Shown here in pieces: positions 1 to 8,618 of a stretch of 64,000 bases of DNA. The notes beneath the pieces are model-generated. The model had not been told where the DNA came from, made no database searches, and saw nothing but the letters and a program-made list of their open reading frames with translations. Positions within the stretch are counted from its first letter, which is position 1. Each line of letters opens with the position of its first letter. This DNA comes from Mucilaginibacter rigui (lineage in GTDB: Bacteria > Bacteroidota > Bacteroidia > Sphingobacteriales > Sphingobacteriaceae), in the NCBI RefSeq assembly GCF_014773275.1, contig NZ_JACWMW010000001.1, positions 1,178,001 through 1,242,000 of the forward strand, read 5' to 3'. Made by a program: the position numbers and the translations under genes.

Positions 1-2235
1 ACCAAACCGGCAACCCTTTGGGAAGAAACCCTGCCCCTGGGTAACGGACATTTAGGAATGATGCCCGATGGTGGTATAAAGGAAGAGCATATTGTGCTGA
101 ATGATATAACTTTATGGTCGGGCGCACCGCAGGATGCAAATAATTACGCGGCATATAAAAGTTTGCCCGAAATAAGAAGATTACTTGCCGAAGGAAAAAA
201 TGACGAAGCACAGCAACTGGTTGATAAAAACTTTATTTGCACAGGCAAGGGCTCTGGTAGTGAGCCATTTGGTAAGTACCAGGTACTTGGCGATCTGAAA
301 ATAAAATTCAATTATACTAATGATGAGGAGTATTCTGATTACAATCGCCAGCTTTCGCTGGATAATGCCATTGCTACCTGCACATTCAAACTAAGCAATG
401 TCACTTACAAGCGCGAGTACTTTACCAGTTTTAATAATGATGTAAGTATTGTTAAACTATCTGCCGATAAACCCGGGCAACTGAATTTTACAATTGCTTT
501 ATCCCGCCCTGAAAGGTCTGTAACCGTCCAAAAGGATGGTGAAATGCAAATGTATGGCCAAATGATTAGCGGTACAGCAAACGGCGGTATGCAGTATCTC
601 GCCAAAGTTAAAACACAGTTAACAGGAGGTACGCTAACCCACGATGATAACAAGTTGGTTGTTAAAAACGCTACGGAGGTTGTCATTTACGTATCGGCGA
701 ATACAGATTTTAGAGGTGCTGACTATAAGAGAAATGTTGATGCTGCGCTAAATGGTGCTTTAAAAACTCCATATGCGCAAGAACGTGCATCCCATATAAC
801 TAAATATCAAAAGTTATTTAAAAGGGTTACGGTAGATTTAGGCACAGGCACAGCAGCAGATGAGCCTACAGACCAACGCCTGATCAGCTTTCATAAAAAC
901 CCAAATGCCGATAAGCTTTTACCCGTTTTATTTTACCAGTATGGGCGTTATCTAACCATCAGCAGTACACGTGTTGGTTTATTACCGCCTAATTTGCAGG
1001 GCTTATGGGCTAACCAGGTAAACACCCCATGGAACAGCGATTACCATCTTGATGTGAATGTGCAGATGAATCACTGGCCGGTTGAGGTGTCAAATTTATC
1101 TGAACTGAACCTTCCGCTGGCTCAACTGGTAAAGGGAATGATAAAACCCGGCGAGCGCACCGCTAAAGCATATTACAATGCTGATGGATGGGTTGCACAC
1201 GTTATAACCAATGTTTGGGGGTTTACAGAACCCGGCGAAAGCGCATCATGGGGTGTAACCAAATCTGGTTCGGGGTGGTTATGTAACAACCTATGGGAGC
1301 ATTATGCTTTTTCGGAAGATAAAGCTTACCTGCGCGATATATATCCCATATTAAAAGGCTCTGCGCAGTTTTATAGTAGTATGCTTATACACGATGCCAA
1401 AACAGGCTTTTTAGTAACATCACCCTCCTCATCGCCCGAAAACAGTTTTTATTTGCCAAATGGTAAAACAGCTAGTATATGCGTTGCTCCAACCATAGAT
1501 AACCAGATTATCAGGGAGTTATTTAATAATGTAATTACAGCATCTAAATTGTTAGGTAAAGATGAGGCCTTGAGAAAGGATCTTGCAGCAAAATTGAAAC
1601 AATTGCCTCCCGCAGGGCAAATAAGCAAGGACGGACGCATTATGGAATGGCTGGAAGATTACAAAGAAACCGAGCCGCAGCACAGGCATATATCTCATTT
1701 ATATGGTTTATATCCGGCATCATTAATTACACCAGATGCAACGCCGGCGCTGGCCGAAGCAAGTAAAAAAACATTGGAGGTTAGGGGCGACGACGGGCCG
1801 AGCTGGTCTATAGCATACAAGCTGTTATTTTGGGCGCGCCTGCACGATGGTAATCGAGCCTATAAGTTATTTACCGAGATTATGAAGCCAACCCTTAAAA
1901 CCGATATTAATTACGGTGCAGGTGGTGGCATATATCCAAACTTGCTTTCGGCAGGGCCGCCCTTCCAAATTGACGGTAATTTTGGTACCACAGCTGGTAT
2001 CGCCGAAATGCTTATACAAAGCCACGCAGGTTTTATTGAGCTCTTGCCGGCAATACCCGATAGCTGGATGGCAACAGGTGAAGTAAAAGGTGTGAAAGCC
2101 CGGGGGAATTATATGGTAGATTTTAGTTGGAAAAACGGGAAGGTGATTAATTGTCGGATAATCTCTTCCCGCCCCCGGAAAGTTAAAGTTAAAATTAATG
2201 GCGTTATCAAAACTTACCATACTGTAAAAGCATAA
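1..2235 (+). CDS. GH95 family glycoside hydrolase (alpha-L-fucosidase/galactosidase), 5' partial
   Basis: The reading frame is open from base 1, and the first residues (KPATLWEETLPLGNGHLG) are the usual beginning of the GH95 N-terminal domain, so the true start and signal peptide lie left of the window. GH95 enzymes remove alpha-1,2-linked L-fucose or alpha-L-galactose by inversion. Family landmarks are visible: LDVNVQMNHWP near visible residue 353, SSSPENSFY with the candidate acid Glu near 480, and QIDGNFG with Asp near 658. The first Asn of the usual N-x-N pair appears to be Asp here. The next gene, a GH-D enzyme, begins 29 nt downstream, which suggests one glycan-degradation operon extending off the left edge. 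The family call is firm; the exact substrate is not. Confidence 0.88.
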   Translation, partial: TKPATLWEETLPLGNGHLGMMPDGGIKEEHIVLNDITLWSGAPQDANNYAAYKSLPEIRRLLAEGKNDEAQQLVDKNFICTGKGSGSEPFGKYQVLGDLKIKFNYTNDEEYSDYNRQLSLDNAIATCTFKLSNVTYKREYFTSFNNDVSIVKLSADKPGQLNFTIALSRPERSVTVQKDGEMQMYGQMISGTANGGMQYLAKVKTQLTGGTLTHDDNKLVVKNATEVVIYVSANTDFRGADYKRNVDAALNGALKTPYAQERASHITKYQKLFKRVTVDLGTGTAADEPTDQRLISFHKNPNADKLLPVLFYQYGRYLTISSTRVGLLPPNLQGLWANQVNTPWNSDYHLDVNVQMNHWPVEVSNLSELNLPLAQLVKGMIKPGERTAKAYYNADGWVAHVITNVWGFTEPGESASWGVTKSGSGWLCNNLWEHYAFSEDKAYLRDIYPILKGSAQFYSSMLIHDAKTGFLVTSPSSSPENSFYLPNGKTASICVAPTIDNQIIRELFNNVITASKLLGKDEALRKDLAAKLKQLPPAGQISKDGRIMEWLEDYKETEPQHRHISHLYGLYPASLITPDATPALAEASKKTLEVRGDDGPSWSIAYKLLFWARLHDGNRAYKLFTEIMKPTLKTDINYGAGGGIYPNLLSAGPPFQIDGNFGTTAGIAEMLIQSHAGFIELLPAIPDSWMATGEVKGVKARGNYMVDFSWKNGKVINCRIISSRPRKVKVKINGVIKTYHTVKA

Positions 2236-2264
2236 TCAGCATAAAATCAATTAACCCTAATCTT

Positions 2265-4307
2265 ATGTTTAAAAAAAATACCGGGTACTTCCTGTGTATC
2301 CTATTTTCGCTTGCCTTTATATGTCCTGTTAGTGCAGGTGTTAAACCGCCAAACTCGGGCATAGTAAATATTCCTTATGGGCAAAACTACAGCATCAAAT
2401 ACAATTTAAAAACTGGTACATATAACGTTTATCACAGTGGTATAAGTATATTAATAAATATCGCATCAATTGCAAAGGTTAATACGGATACGCTCAGCTC
2501 TGAAAATTATAAATTAAGAAAATACACAAAGCTTGCCATAAAGGATGGTTTTGGTAAGGGGGTTAAATACACCATAATTTTAACGGGTAGCGGCCTGTCG
2601 CAAATGAAACAGGTTTTTTATACTTATACTGGCAAAAACTACTTTTTAACTGAAATTACATTTACAGGCAATCAATTAAAAAGTAATTATATGGCGCCGG
2701 TTAACGGGCAGTTTGACGCTATAAAAGGGGGCGATATACGCTCATTGTTCGTGCCTTTTGATAACGACACTTTCATCAGTTATAATTCAAAGCCATTTAA
2801 AGTTGCTACAGGGGTAAGCTCAGAAGTTGGAACGGTGTTTTCTGAACAAACCAGGGCCGGTATAGTAGTCGGCTCGGTTGAGCACGGTGTTTGGAAAACC
2901 GGGGTTGATATGGAGGCTCAACAGCCATTAAATCAAATTAGGGTTTGGGGGGGCTATACCGCCGAGGCGGTAACCCGAGATAAAATTGAACATGGCACCA
3001 TCTGCGGCAATACTATTACATCGCCAAAAATATTTGTAGGCTACTTTAACGATTGGCGTAACGGGATGGAAAATTACGCCAAAGCAAACCGCATTGCCGA
3101 ACCACCGTATGTTTTTAACTGGGATAAACAAACGCCCGTGGGCTGGAATAGCTGGGGGGTAATACAAGAGAAATTAACCTATGAGAAAGTTACCAAAGTA
3201 GCTGATTTTTTTGCCGATAGCATCCCCGCATTCCGTACAGGTAATACTGCGTATATCGATCTTGATTCGTATTGGGATAACCTTGTAAGCAATGGTGATT
3301 ACAGCAAATTAAAAGCCTTTGCCGATTATTGTAAAGCCAAAGGTTTACAACCCGGTGTATACTGGGCGCCATTTACAGATTGGGGACATAACGGCGGACC
3401 AAACCGTACGGCGGATGGCAGCAATTACACTTTTGGCGACATGTGGACAAAAATTGGTAATGGGTATAATGATATTGATGGCGCCCGGGCTATTGACCCA
3501 ACACATCCCGGTACGCAAAAACGCATTGCGTACGTTATTGGTAAACTTAAAAGCTGCGGGTTTAAAATGATCAAGATAGATTTTCTTGGCCATGCCGCAT
3601 CCGAGGGCAATTCATTTTACAACCCTACTGTTAAAACGGGTATGCAAGCTTACCGTAAAGGTATGCAGTATCTGGTAGACCAACTGGGGGGGCAAATGCT
3701 ATTATATGCAGCCATATCGCCAAGCATGGCAACCGGCAGATACGTACACATGAGGCGCATAGCATGCGATGCGTTCAAATCTATCGATAATACGCAGTAT
3801 ACACTAAATAGCCTAACATATGGTTGGTGGCAAACATATTTGTACAATTATATAGATGCCGACCACATCGTATTTAACGACGAAAGCATCGGTGCAAACC
3901 GTGCAAGGCTGCTATCGGGGCTTGTTACAGGTACATGGCTATCCGGAGATGATTTTTCAGTAAACGGACAATGGATAGCTCGTGTTAAAAAGTACTATCA
4001 AAATCCTGAATTGATAAAACTTGTTAAAAATGGTAAAGCATTTAAACCGCTTGATGGTAACACAGGTACAAATGCTTCAGAGGTATTTACTCAACAAATA
4101 GGCAATGTTTTTTATGTAGCTGCATTCAATTACGGGAGGGATAGCAAAAACTTCGACATATCTGCACAGCGATTAGGGATTGATATTAACAAATTGTTTA
4201 ACGTAAAGGAATTATTGCAGGATAACGATATCCGGAATGATGGTAGCCTGAAGTTTAAGCTTGACGGGGCAGATGCGGTATTGTATAAGTTTACAATAAA
4301 TAGATAG
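2265..4307 (+). CDS. Secreted clan GH-D glycoside hydrolase, alpha-galactosidase (melibiase)-like
   Basis: This 680-residue protein has an N-terminal signal peptide (about residues 1-25, ending VSAG). A beta-rich N-terminal region of about 280 residues is followed by a (beta/alpha)8 melibiase-like domain. Clan GH-D landmarks are PVGWNSWG near residue 292, a GVYWAPF strand, and KMIKIDFLG, whose Asp near 439 is the expected nucleophile. A short C-terminal beta domain follows. It probably removes terminal alpha-galactosyl (or a related alpha-linked) residue in the periplasm and works with the GH95 enzyme just upstream. GH27, GH36 and relatives share these motifs, so the family number is left open. 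Confidence 0.8.
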   Translation: MFKKNTGYFLCILFSLAFICPVSAGVKPPNSGIVNIPYGQNYSIKYNLKTGTYNVYHSGISILINIASIAKVNTDTLSSENYKLRKYTKLAIKDGFGKGVKYTIILTGSGLSQMKQVFYTYTGKNYFLTEITFTGNQLKSNYMAPVNGQFDAIKGGDIRSLFVPFDNDTFISYNSKPFKVATGVSSEVGTVFSEQTRAGIVVGSVEHGVWKTGVDMEAQQPLNQIRVWGGYTAEAVTRDKIEHGTICGNTITSPKIFVGYFNDWRNGMENYAKANRIAEPPYVFNWDKQTPVGWNSWGVIQEKLTYEKVTKVADFFADSIPAFRTGNTAYIDLDSYWDNLVSNGDYSKLKAFADYCKAKGLQPGVYWAPFTDWGHNGGPNRTADGSNYTFGDMWTKIGNGYNDIDGARAIDPTHPGTQKRIAYVIGKLKSCGFKMIKIDFLGHAASEGNSFYNPTVKTGMQAYRKGMQYLVDQLGGQMLLYAAISPSMATGRYVHMRRIACDAFKSIDNTQYTLNSLTYGWWQTYLYNYIDADHIVFNDESIGANRARLLSGLVTGTWLSGDDFSVNGQWIARVKKYYQNPELIKLVKNGKAFKPLDGNTGTNASEVFTQQIGNVFYVAAFNYGRDSKNFDISAQRLGIDINKLFNVKELLQDNDIRNDGSLKFKLDGADAVLYKFTINR

Positions 4308-4713
4308 TGAAAAGACTTGTATATAGTGTGGTGTTTTGATTTGTGCTTATATAAGCTATATTTTGTCCTGTAGTATATTACCAAAATATAACTGTACAGC
4401 AAGCGAAAAAAACATGGTGTACTTTTCTTGATAAAATATCCCGCATCAACTGGAGCAGTAATGCCGAACAGATGCCGGGATTGGAGGTGGCATTACCAGT
4501 GGTAAGTTCGTTTTTATCCAATAAAATAATTGCTAATTTGTTATTGCTGTCTGCGTAGTGCCAAATGAGAACAATCATACCTATAATGAGTCAGTAACAA
4601 AATAAAAGTTTGTTATACACACAATGTTAAGCATATTAACATTGGTTAACATAATGATAATATTGAATTAACCTTACCAAGGCATACTTTTGCATATATT
4701 ATTATACTGATAC
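4308..4713. other. Intergenic region with the promoter of the next gene
   Basis: This AT-rich stretch of about 400 nt lies between the glycosidase and the lysine-rich protein gene. The only signal seen is the promoter at 4663-4692. A 66-codon minus-strand frame (4378-4578) has no recognisable features and is not called. Confidence 0.5.
4663..4692 (+). promoter_or_regulatory. Bacteroidota-type sigma-ABfr promoter
   Basis: A TTG at 4663-4665 and TACTTTTG at 4685-4692 fit the Bacteroidota consensus (TTTG about 19-21 nt ahead of TAnnTTTG) with 19 nt between. The -7 box lies 21 nt before the ATG at 4714, so the leader would be very short. Confidence 0.55.
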
Positions 4714-5037
4714 ATGAAAAATAAACTTAAACCGCTTATTAAAGAAGCTAAGAAAAACGCTCAGAAGGCTATCCAGTTAAGCCTGGTATCACAACTAAAG
4801 GAAATTACCGAAAAATTTGGTGAAGTCTCTAAAAAGCTTGAAAAAAAGATTGTTAAAGAAGCGAAAAAACTGGCCAAAAAACTGGCTAAAGATATTAAGG
4901 TAGAAGCCGTTTTGGTTAAAACTGAAAATAAATCAAAGGTTGCTGAATTACCCAAAGTTGCGCCTAAAGCAACACCAAAAATAAAAACAGTTGACGAAGT
5001 GGTTGCCAAAAAAAAACCTGCAGAGCCAACTGTTTAA
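4714..5037 (+). CDS. Small lysine-rich, histone H1-like protein
   Basis: This 107-residue protein is extremely lysine-rich. The first 65 residues have a heptad-like helical pattern with runs such as VKEAKKLAKKLAKDIK. The C-terminal tail contains K-P-A repeats (LPKVAPKATPKIK), resembling bacterial histone H1-like tails. There is no signal peptide or transmembrane segment, so it should be cytoplasmic; DNA or RNA binding is an inference from charge and composition only. It has its own promoter and converges on the response-regulator gene 21 nt downstream. The function is unknown. Confidence 0.7.
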   Translation: MKNKLKPLIKEAKKNAQKAIQLSLVSQLKEITEKFGEVSKKLEKKIVKEAKKLAKKLAKDIKVEAVLVKTENKSKVAELPKVAPKATPKIKTVDEVVAKKKPAEPTV

Positions 5038-5058
5038 TATTTAATTATTTTACCGGGG

Positions 5059-5736
5059 TTATATCTTTATCAGTTCATTCTTTAGTGCTGATATAACCAG
5101 GCCTGTTCTTGATTTTACCTCGAATTTTTGGAACAGCGCCTCGCGGTAATTGTCGATGGTATGTGGGCTTAGGTTCATCATATCAGCAATTTGCTTATAG
5201 GTGAGATCAGAGCAGCATAACTCCAAAAACTTTAATTCGTTAGGGTTTAATCCAATAGGTGTGTTTTTTACCGGTTGGTTATTCTGTATGTTGCGTAATA
5301 ACTTGCCGGATACCAGCTCGTTTATATAAATTGATTGCTTGGCAATACCTTTAATAGCGCTTACCAGGTCGCCGGCTTTTGATTGTTTAAGCATATAACC
5401 ACCCGCGCCACTTTTAAGCATGCCTATAATAGGCTTATCTTCTTCAAACATGCTTAATGCCAAAACATTAATACCGGGGTGGTTTGCTTTGATCCATTTG
5501 GTGCTTTCATAACCATCCATAACTGGCATGGTTATATCCATTAGTATAACATCCGGCAGGGGGTGGAGGGGGAGTTTTTTAATCATATCCGCGCCGTTAT
5601 CAGCATCAAACAAAACGTTTATTTCGTTAGATTCGGTTAGCAGGTGCGCCAATCCCTGACGAAACAGGGTGTGATCATCAACAATGGCAATATTTACTTT
5701 TTCGGTATACATGGGGGAATTATTTGTACGGGACAT
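5059..5736 (-). CDS. NarL/FixJ (LuxR)-family response regulator
   Basis: The 225-residue protein has a receiver domain at about 13-130 with the acidic pair IVDDH at 18-22, phosphoacceptor Asp near 67 (VILMDITMP), and the switch region LALSMFEE. A GerE/LuxR helix-turn-helix follows at about 163-215 (NELKFLELCCSDLTYKQIADMM...SPHTIDNYREALFQKF). It overlaps the end of the histidine-kinase gene by 17 nt, so the two are certainly co-transcribed and very probably a cognate pair. Its targets cannot be read from the sequence. Confidence 0.9.
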   Translation of the reverse strand: MSRTNNSPMYTEKVNIAIVDDHTLFRQGLAHLLTESNEINVLFDADNGADMIKKLPLHPLPDVILMDITMPVMDGYESTKWIKANHPGINVLALSMFEEDKPIIGMLKSGAGGYMLKQSKAGDLVSAIKGIAKQSIYINELVSGKLLRNIQNNQPVKNTPIGLNPNELKFLELCCSDLTYKQIADMMNLSPHTIDNYREALFQKFEVKSRTGLVISALKNELIKI

Positions 5737-6508
5737 TTATAGTTATAGTAGCGCCCTTTAATGGCGTTGAAATAATGGAAGCTGTGCCATTTATCATGGC
5801 GCTTCTTTTCATGATGTTGTGTAAGCCCATTCCCGCCTTACGGTTTAATATTTCATCAACATTAAAACCTATTCCATCGTCACTTATCGTAAGCCTTAAA
5901 CTATCGGTTATTGTTTGTAAATTAATATTTATTTCTGTTGCTTTAGCATGCTGTATAATATTGTTAATTATCTCCTGAAAAAGCCTGAACAGTATGGTCT
6001 CTTTGGCGCTATCAATATTATATACGGTCACATTATGATCAAAAATTATCCGGAATTTATCAGACCGTTTTAACCACTCTAATTCAAATTCAATAGCTGC
6101 TTTTAAGCCGCGGCTCACTATTTCCTCTCCATGCAACAGGCGCGATAAGGCTTTTACTTCTTTTATAGATCGTAGGGTAAGGTCTTCAATCAAAGCTATT
6201 TTTCCCGCCGTATTTTCGCTGTCGTTAAGGTTTATAGAGCTAAGTGTAATAGTAGTGAGGCTAAGCAGCTGACCTATATTATCATGCAGATCGTAAGCAA
6301 CAGTTTTAAGTGTTTGCTCCTGTACCTCCATCTGTGTTTTAAGCAGTTCTGTCTCGTAATTTTTTTGCATTAACATAGTTTCCTCCTGATGCTTCTTTTT
6401 CCTGCGGTTATATGATAACACATACACGATAAGGAACGTTGGCGCTATTAGAAATATAATGGACGTTAACCCAATAAGGGAGATGATTTCCTTTGACGAT
6501 ATCTGCAT
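5720..6508 (-). CDS. Sensor histidine kinase, HisKA_3/NarX type
   Basis: One N-terminal transmembrane helix (about residues 5-30) is followed by a basic coiled-coil linker, the dimerisation/phosphotransfer helix with VAYDLHDNIGQ (His near 75), and a HATPase domain with N box (QEIINNIIQHA) and G1 box (DDGIGF). There is no extracytoplasmic sensor domain, so it may sense through a partner. The neighbouring membrane protein, whose gene overlaps by about 43 nt, is the obvious candidate. The start is placed at the ATG at 6508; the frame also offers an upstream TTG at 6526. It phosphorylates the regulator encoded next. Confidence 0.85.
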   Translation of the reverse strand: MQISSKEIISLIGLTSIIFLIAPTFLIVYVLSYNRRKKKHQEETMLMQKNYETELLKTQMEVQEQTLKTVAYDLHDNIGQLLSLTTITLSSINLNDSENTAGKIALIEDLTLRSIKEVKALSRLLHGEEIVSRGLKAAIEFELEWLKRSDKFRIIFDHNVTVYNIDSAKETILFRLFQEIINNIIQHAKATEININLQTITDSLRLTISDDGIGFNVDEILNRKAGMGLHNIMKRSAMINGTASIISTPLKGATITINVPYK

Positions 6509-7131
6509 ATGAAAGCGTATGACCAAAAAATGTACATGATGATGTTTAATAAATTAAAGATCAGGTATCTTACAGAGTATTTATATGCAATAATCTCATA
6601 CATAGCCAAATATTTTGAAAAGTTATTACACACTGTGCTTCCAAAATAAAAGAAAAGTGTGCCGCTAACCCACCAAAACGGTGCCGAGAACACCAATGGT
6701 TCAAAATGTTCGTCTTTTAATTTAATATAATAAAAGTAGAGACTGGCCAGTACAAATACTACCGACATGACGGACGCAGTTATTGATACGAAATTGCCGA
6801 AATTGTTGTATAACAGTTCAGCGATGTACATTACCGCAAACAACGTTACCCATATCAGCAACCATTTTAATTTGTATTGATATGCCTTGTATAAGTAGAA
6901 GAAGAAATAGCTGGTAAAAACGCATTCAAACAGTATGTAAAAGTTGTATATAGCGTAATTTGGTATGTGCACAAATTCGCGAACATATATCCCAATAAGT
7001 TCAACCACGCAGGTTAATAATAAAAAGGGGATAAACAGCTTCCAGGCTACGGCTTTGTCTTTATACAAGCAAAGCAACGCAACCAGGAAGCATAAAAATT
7101 CAGATACTGTACTAACGCTAATAAATATCAT
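6466..7131 (-). CDS. Polytopic membrane protein, possible sensor partner of the kinase
   Basis: The 221-residue protein is almost entirely hydrophobic, with about six or seven predicted transmembrane segments separated by short loops. No known motif is recognised. Its 3' end overlaps the kinase gene and its start lies 9 nt after the lipoprotein stop, so it sits inside a four-gene operon (lipoprotein, membrane protein, kinase, regulator). A role in signal input to the kinase is inferred from context only. Confidence 0.7.
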   Translation of the reverse strand: MIFISVSTVSEFLCFLVALLCLYKDKAVAWKLFIPFLLLTCVVELIGIYVREFVHIPNYAIYNFYILFECVFTSYFFFYLYKAYQYKLKWLLIWVTLFAVMYIAELLYNNFGNFVSITASVMSVVFVLASLYFYYIKLKDEHFEPLVFSAPFWWVSGTLFFYFGSTVCNNFSKYLAMYEIIAYKYSVRYLIFNLLNIIMYIFWSYAFICRYRQRKSSPLLG

Positions 7132-7140
7132 TCTTACATA

Positions 7141-7749
7141 TTATGGGATAAGCGTAGCGCCTACGGTATTACAAGTTTTTGGCGGAGGGCAAATCTCGCC
7201 ACGGTTTTCGGGTACGCCACCTAATATAAAACCTGTTGCCGGCTTATTTGGCGTTACTTTTCCGTTTGTATAATAATCTCTGTGAAAATGCTCGGCTACC
7301 TGGTTTACGCTATCTTTAGTAGATACCATTACCAAGGTGTTATACCCCCAGTAATCTCTTGGTGGTTTGCGGCCATTAAATTTTGCTGCATAAACAGTAT
7401 CATAACTTGCCAGGTAAAAACGGATACCGTCGCCACCTTCATCTTTAATTTTTTGAGCAAGGGCCAATATCCTGTCGGCACTGAACCAAATGCAACGGGT
7501 GTTTGGTTTCTTTTTAGTCTTAGTGAAATTCGCTTCGCTGTAATTAGAATCAACAGTGCCGGCATGTTTTTCATAATTTTTAACATACTGTTTAGCACGT
7601 TCGTAGCTTAAGCTATCGGTATCAATAACTTGCTTGGCGGTTAATTTAGGTGCTTCAGCTTTTGTGTCATCTTTAGCGTGCTGGTTTTGGCATGCGCTAA
7701 AGATTATAGCTGTTACGGTTAATAGAAATACGGAGTTTTTAATAGTCAT
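7141..7749 (-). CDS. Hypothetical lipoprotein
   Basis: The 202-residue product starts with a lipoprotein signal peptide ending at the lipobox FSAC (Cys near residue 20). A charged linker and a compact domain of about 140 residues follow, with CIWFSADRILALAQKIK, then a glycine-containing GGDGIRFYLASY and a C-terminal pair of cysteines (CPPPKTC). The family is not recognised. It is the first gene of the two-component operon. Confidence 0.7.
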   Translation of the reverse strand: MTIKNSVFLLTVTAIIFSACQNQHAKDDTKAEAPKLTAKQVIDTDSLSYERAKQYVKNYEKHAGTVDSNYSEANFTKTKKKPNTRCIWFSADRILALAQKIKDEGGDGIRFYLASYDTVYAAKFNGRKPPRDYWGYNTLVMVSTKDSVNQVAEHFHRDYYTNGKVTPNKPATGFILGGVPENRGEICPPPKTCNTVGATLIP

Positions 7750-7845
7750 AATAGTTTACGGATTAAGTTTACCGAAAGTGACTATTTATAAACAGATATA
7801 CAAATTAAAGCCATGCCTTTTTTCCACCTTAAGCAATTGTGAAAA

Positions 7846-7892
7846 AAGCTGTTTTTACCCTATATTAATTATAGGTTTTAATGCAGATTTGT
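7846..7892 (+). promoter_or_regulatory. Shared 47-nt upstream element, copy 1
   Basis: AAGCTGTTTTTACCCTATA at 7846-7864 is followed by eleven unrelated bases, TTTTAAT at 7876-7882, two bases, and AGATTTGT at 7885-7892. The same blocks with the same spacing occur at 16974-17020 ahead of the PorP/SprF gene. It lies 147 nt before the tail-collar gene. It is probably a transcription-factor or alternative-sigma site; its identity is unknown. Confidence 0.6.
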
Positions 7893-7963
7893 TAAGATAA
7901 ACGATAGCAATTTTAGCGCGAATGGGTATGTGAAGGTTTTGCTAACGATTTTTAATAAAAATT

Positions 7964-7993
7964 ATTGCCAACTAATTAAATATTTTATATTTA
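7964..7993 (+). promoter_or_regulatory. Possible promoter of the tail-collar gene
   Basis: TTG at 7964-7966 and TATATTTA at 7986-7993 are 19 nt apart, resembling the Bacteroidota consensus except that the final G of the -7 box is A. It lies about 45 nt before the ATG at 8040. Confidence 0.3.
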
Positions 7994-8039
7994 CAGATAA
8001 TAAACAAAATTTTTAACCTAAACCTTATCACTTTAAACT

Positions 8040-8582
8040 ATGGAACCTTTATTGGCCGAAATTAAAATGTTTGCGGGCAACTTTGCACCAAACGGCTGGT
8101 TTTTTTGCGACGGATCAACTCTTCCTATCAGCCAGTACTCAGCTTTGTTTGCTTTATTAGGTACTACCTATGGCGGCGATGGTGTGCAAACTTTTAACTT
8201 ACCGGATCTACGCGGTCGTACACCTATTCACTCAGGCAACGGACAGGGAAGAAACGTATCACGTTACGAACTTGGACAAATAGGCGGTAATGAAAACGTT
8301 ACTTTATCTGCCCTGCAAATGCCTGCGCACACACACATTCTTAACGCAGTATCTGCAGACGGTACAGTTCTACAACCAACCGGCGCATTCCCGGCTACGA
8401 GCCCCGGCGACCCTGTTAGTGGCTCGGGTGTAAATATTTATTCACAGGCAGCACCGGATGTAACTATGAATCCAAAAACCGTTGCTTCGGCAGGCGGCAG
8501 CCAGCCGGTAAATGTAGTAACACCTTATTTAGGTATCAATTATATTATCGCATGGTCTGGTATTTGGCCTTCAAGACCATAA
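8040..8582 (+). CDS. Phage tail-collar domain protein (microcystin-dependent-protein/MdpB-like)
   Basis: The 180-residue protein begins with EIKMFAGNFAPNGWFFCDGSTLPISQ and contains GTTYGGDGVQTFNLPDLRGR, the diagnostic segments of the tail-collar (PF07484) family. A low-complexity middle and a conserved PYLGINYIIAW end follow. There is no signal peptide. Such proteins occur in many bacteria as free-standing genes unrelated to a whole phage, and no other phage gene is nearby. Downstream lie a formyltransferase and a giant adhesin in the same orientation. The real role is unclear; a trimeric fibre-like surface or structural protein is plausible. Confidence 0.85.
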   Translation: MEPLLAEIKMFAGNFAPNGWFFCDGSTLPISQYSALFALLGTTYGGDGVQTFNLPDLRGRTPIHSGNGQGRNVSRYELGQIGGNENVTLSALQMPAHTHILNAVSADGTVLQPTGAFPATSPGDPVSGSGVNIYSQAAPDVTMNPKTVASAGGSQPVNVVTPYLGINYIIAWSGIWPSRP

Positions 8583-8618
8583 TAATTAAATGAATACAAG
8601 TTTGATGCATTTTACTAC

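Noticed and set aside
4378..4578. 66-codon minus-strand frame between the glycosidase and lysine-rich genes
   Set aside because: No signal, motif or coding-like composition; probable chance frame in an AT-rich spacer.
8040..8582. Prophage, suggested by the tail-collar domain
   Set aside because: No capsid, portal, terminase, integrase or att-like sequence near; free-standing collar proteins are common.
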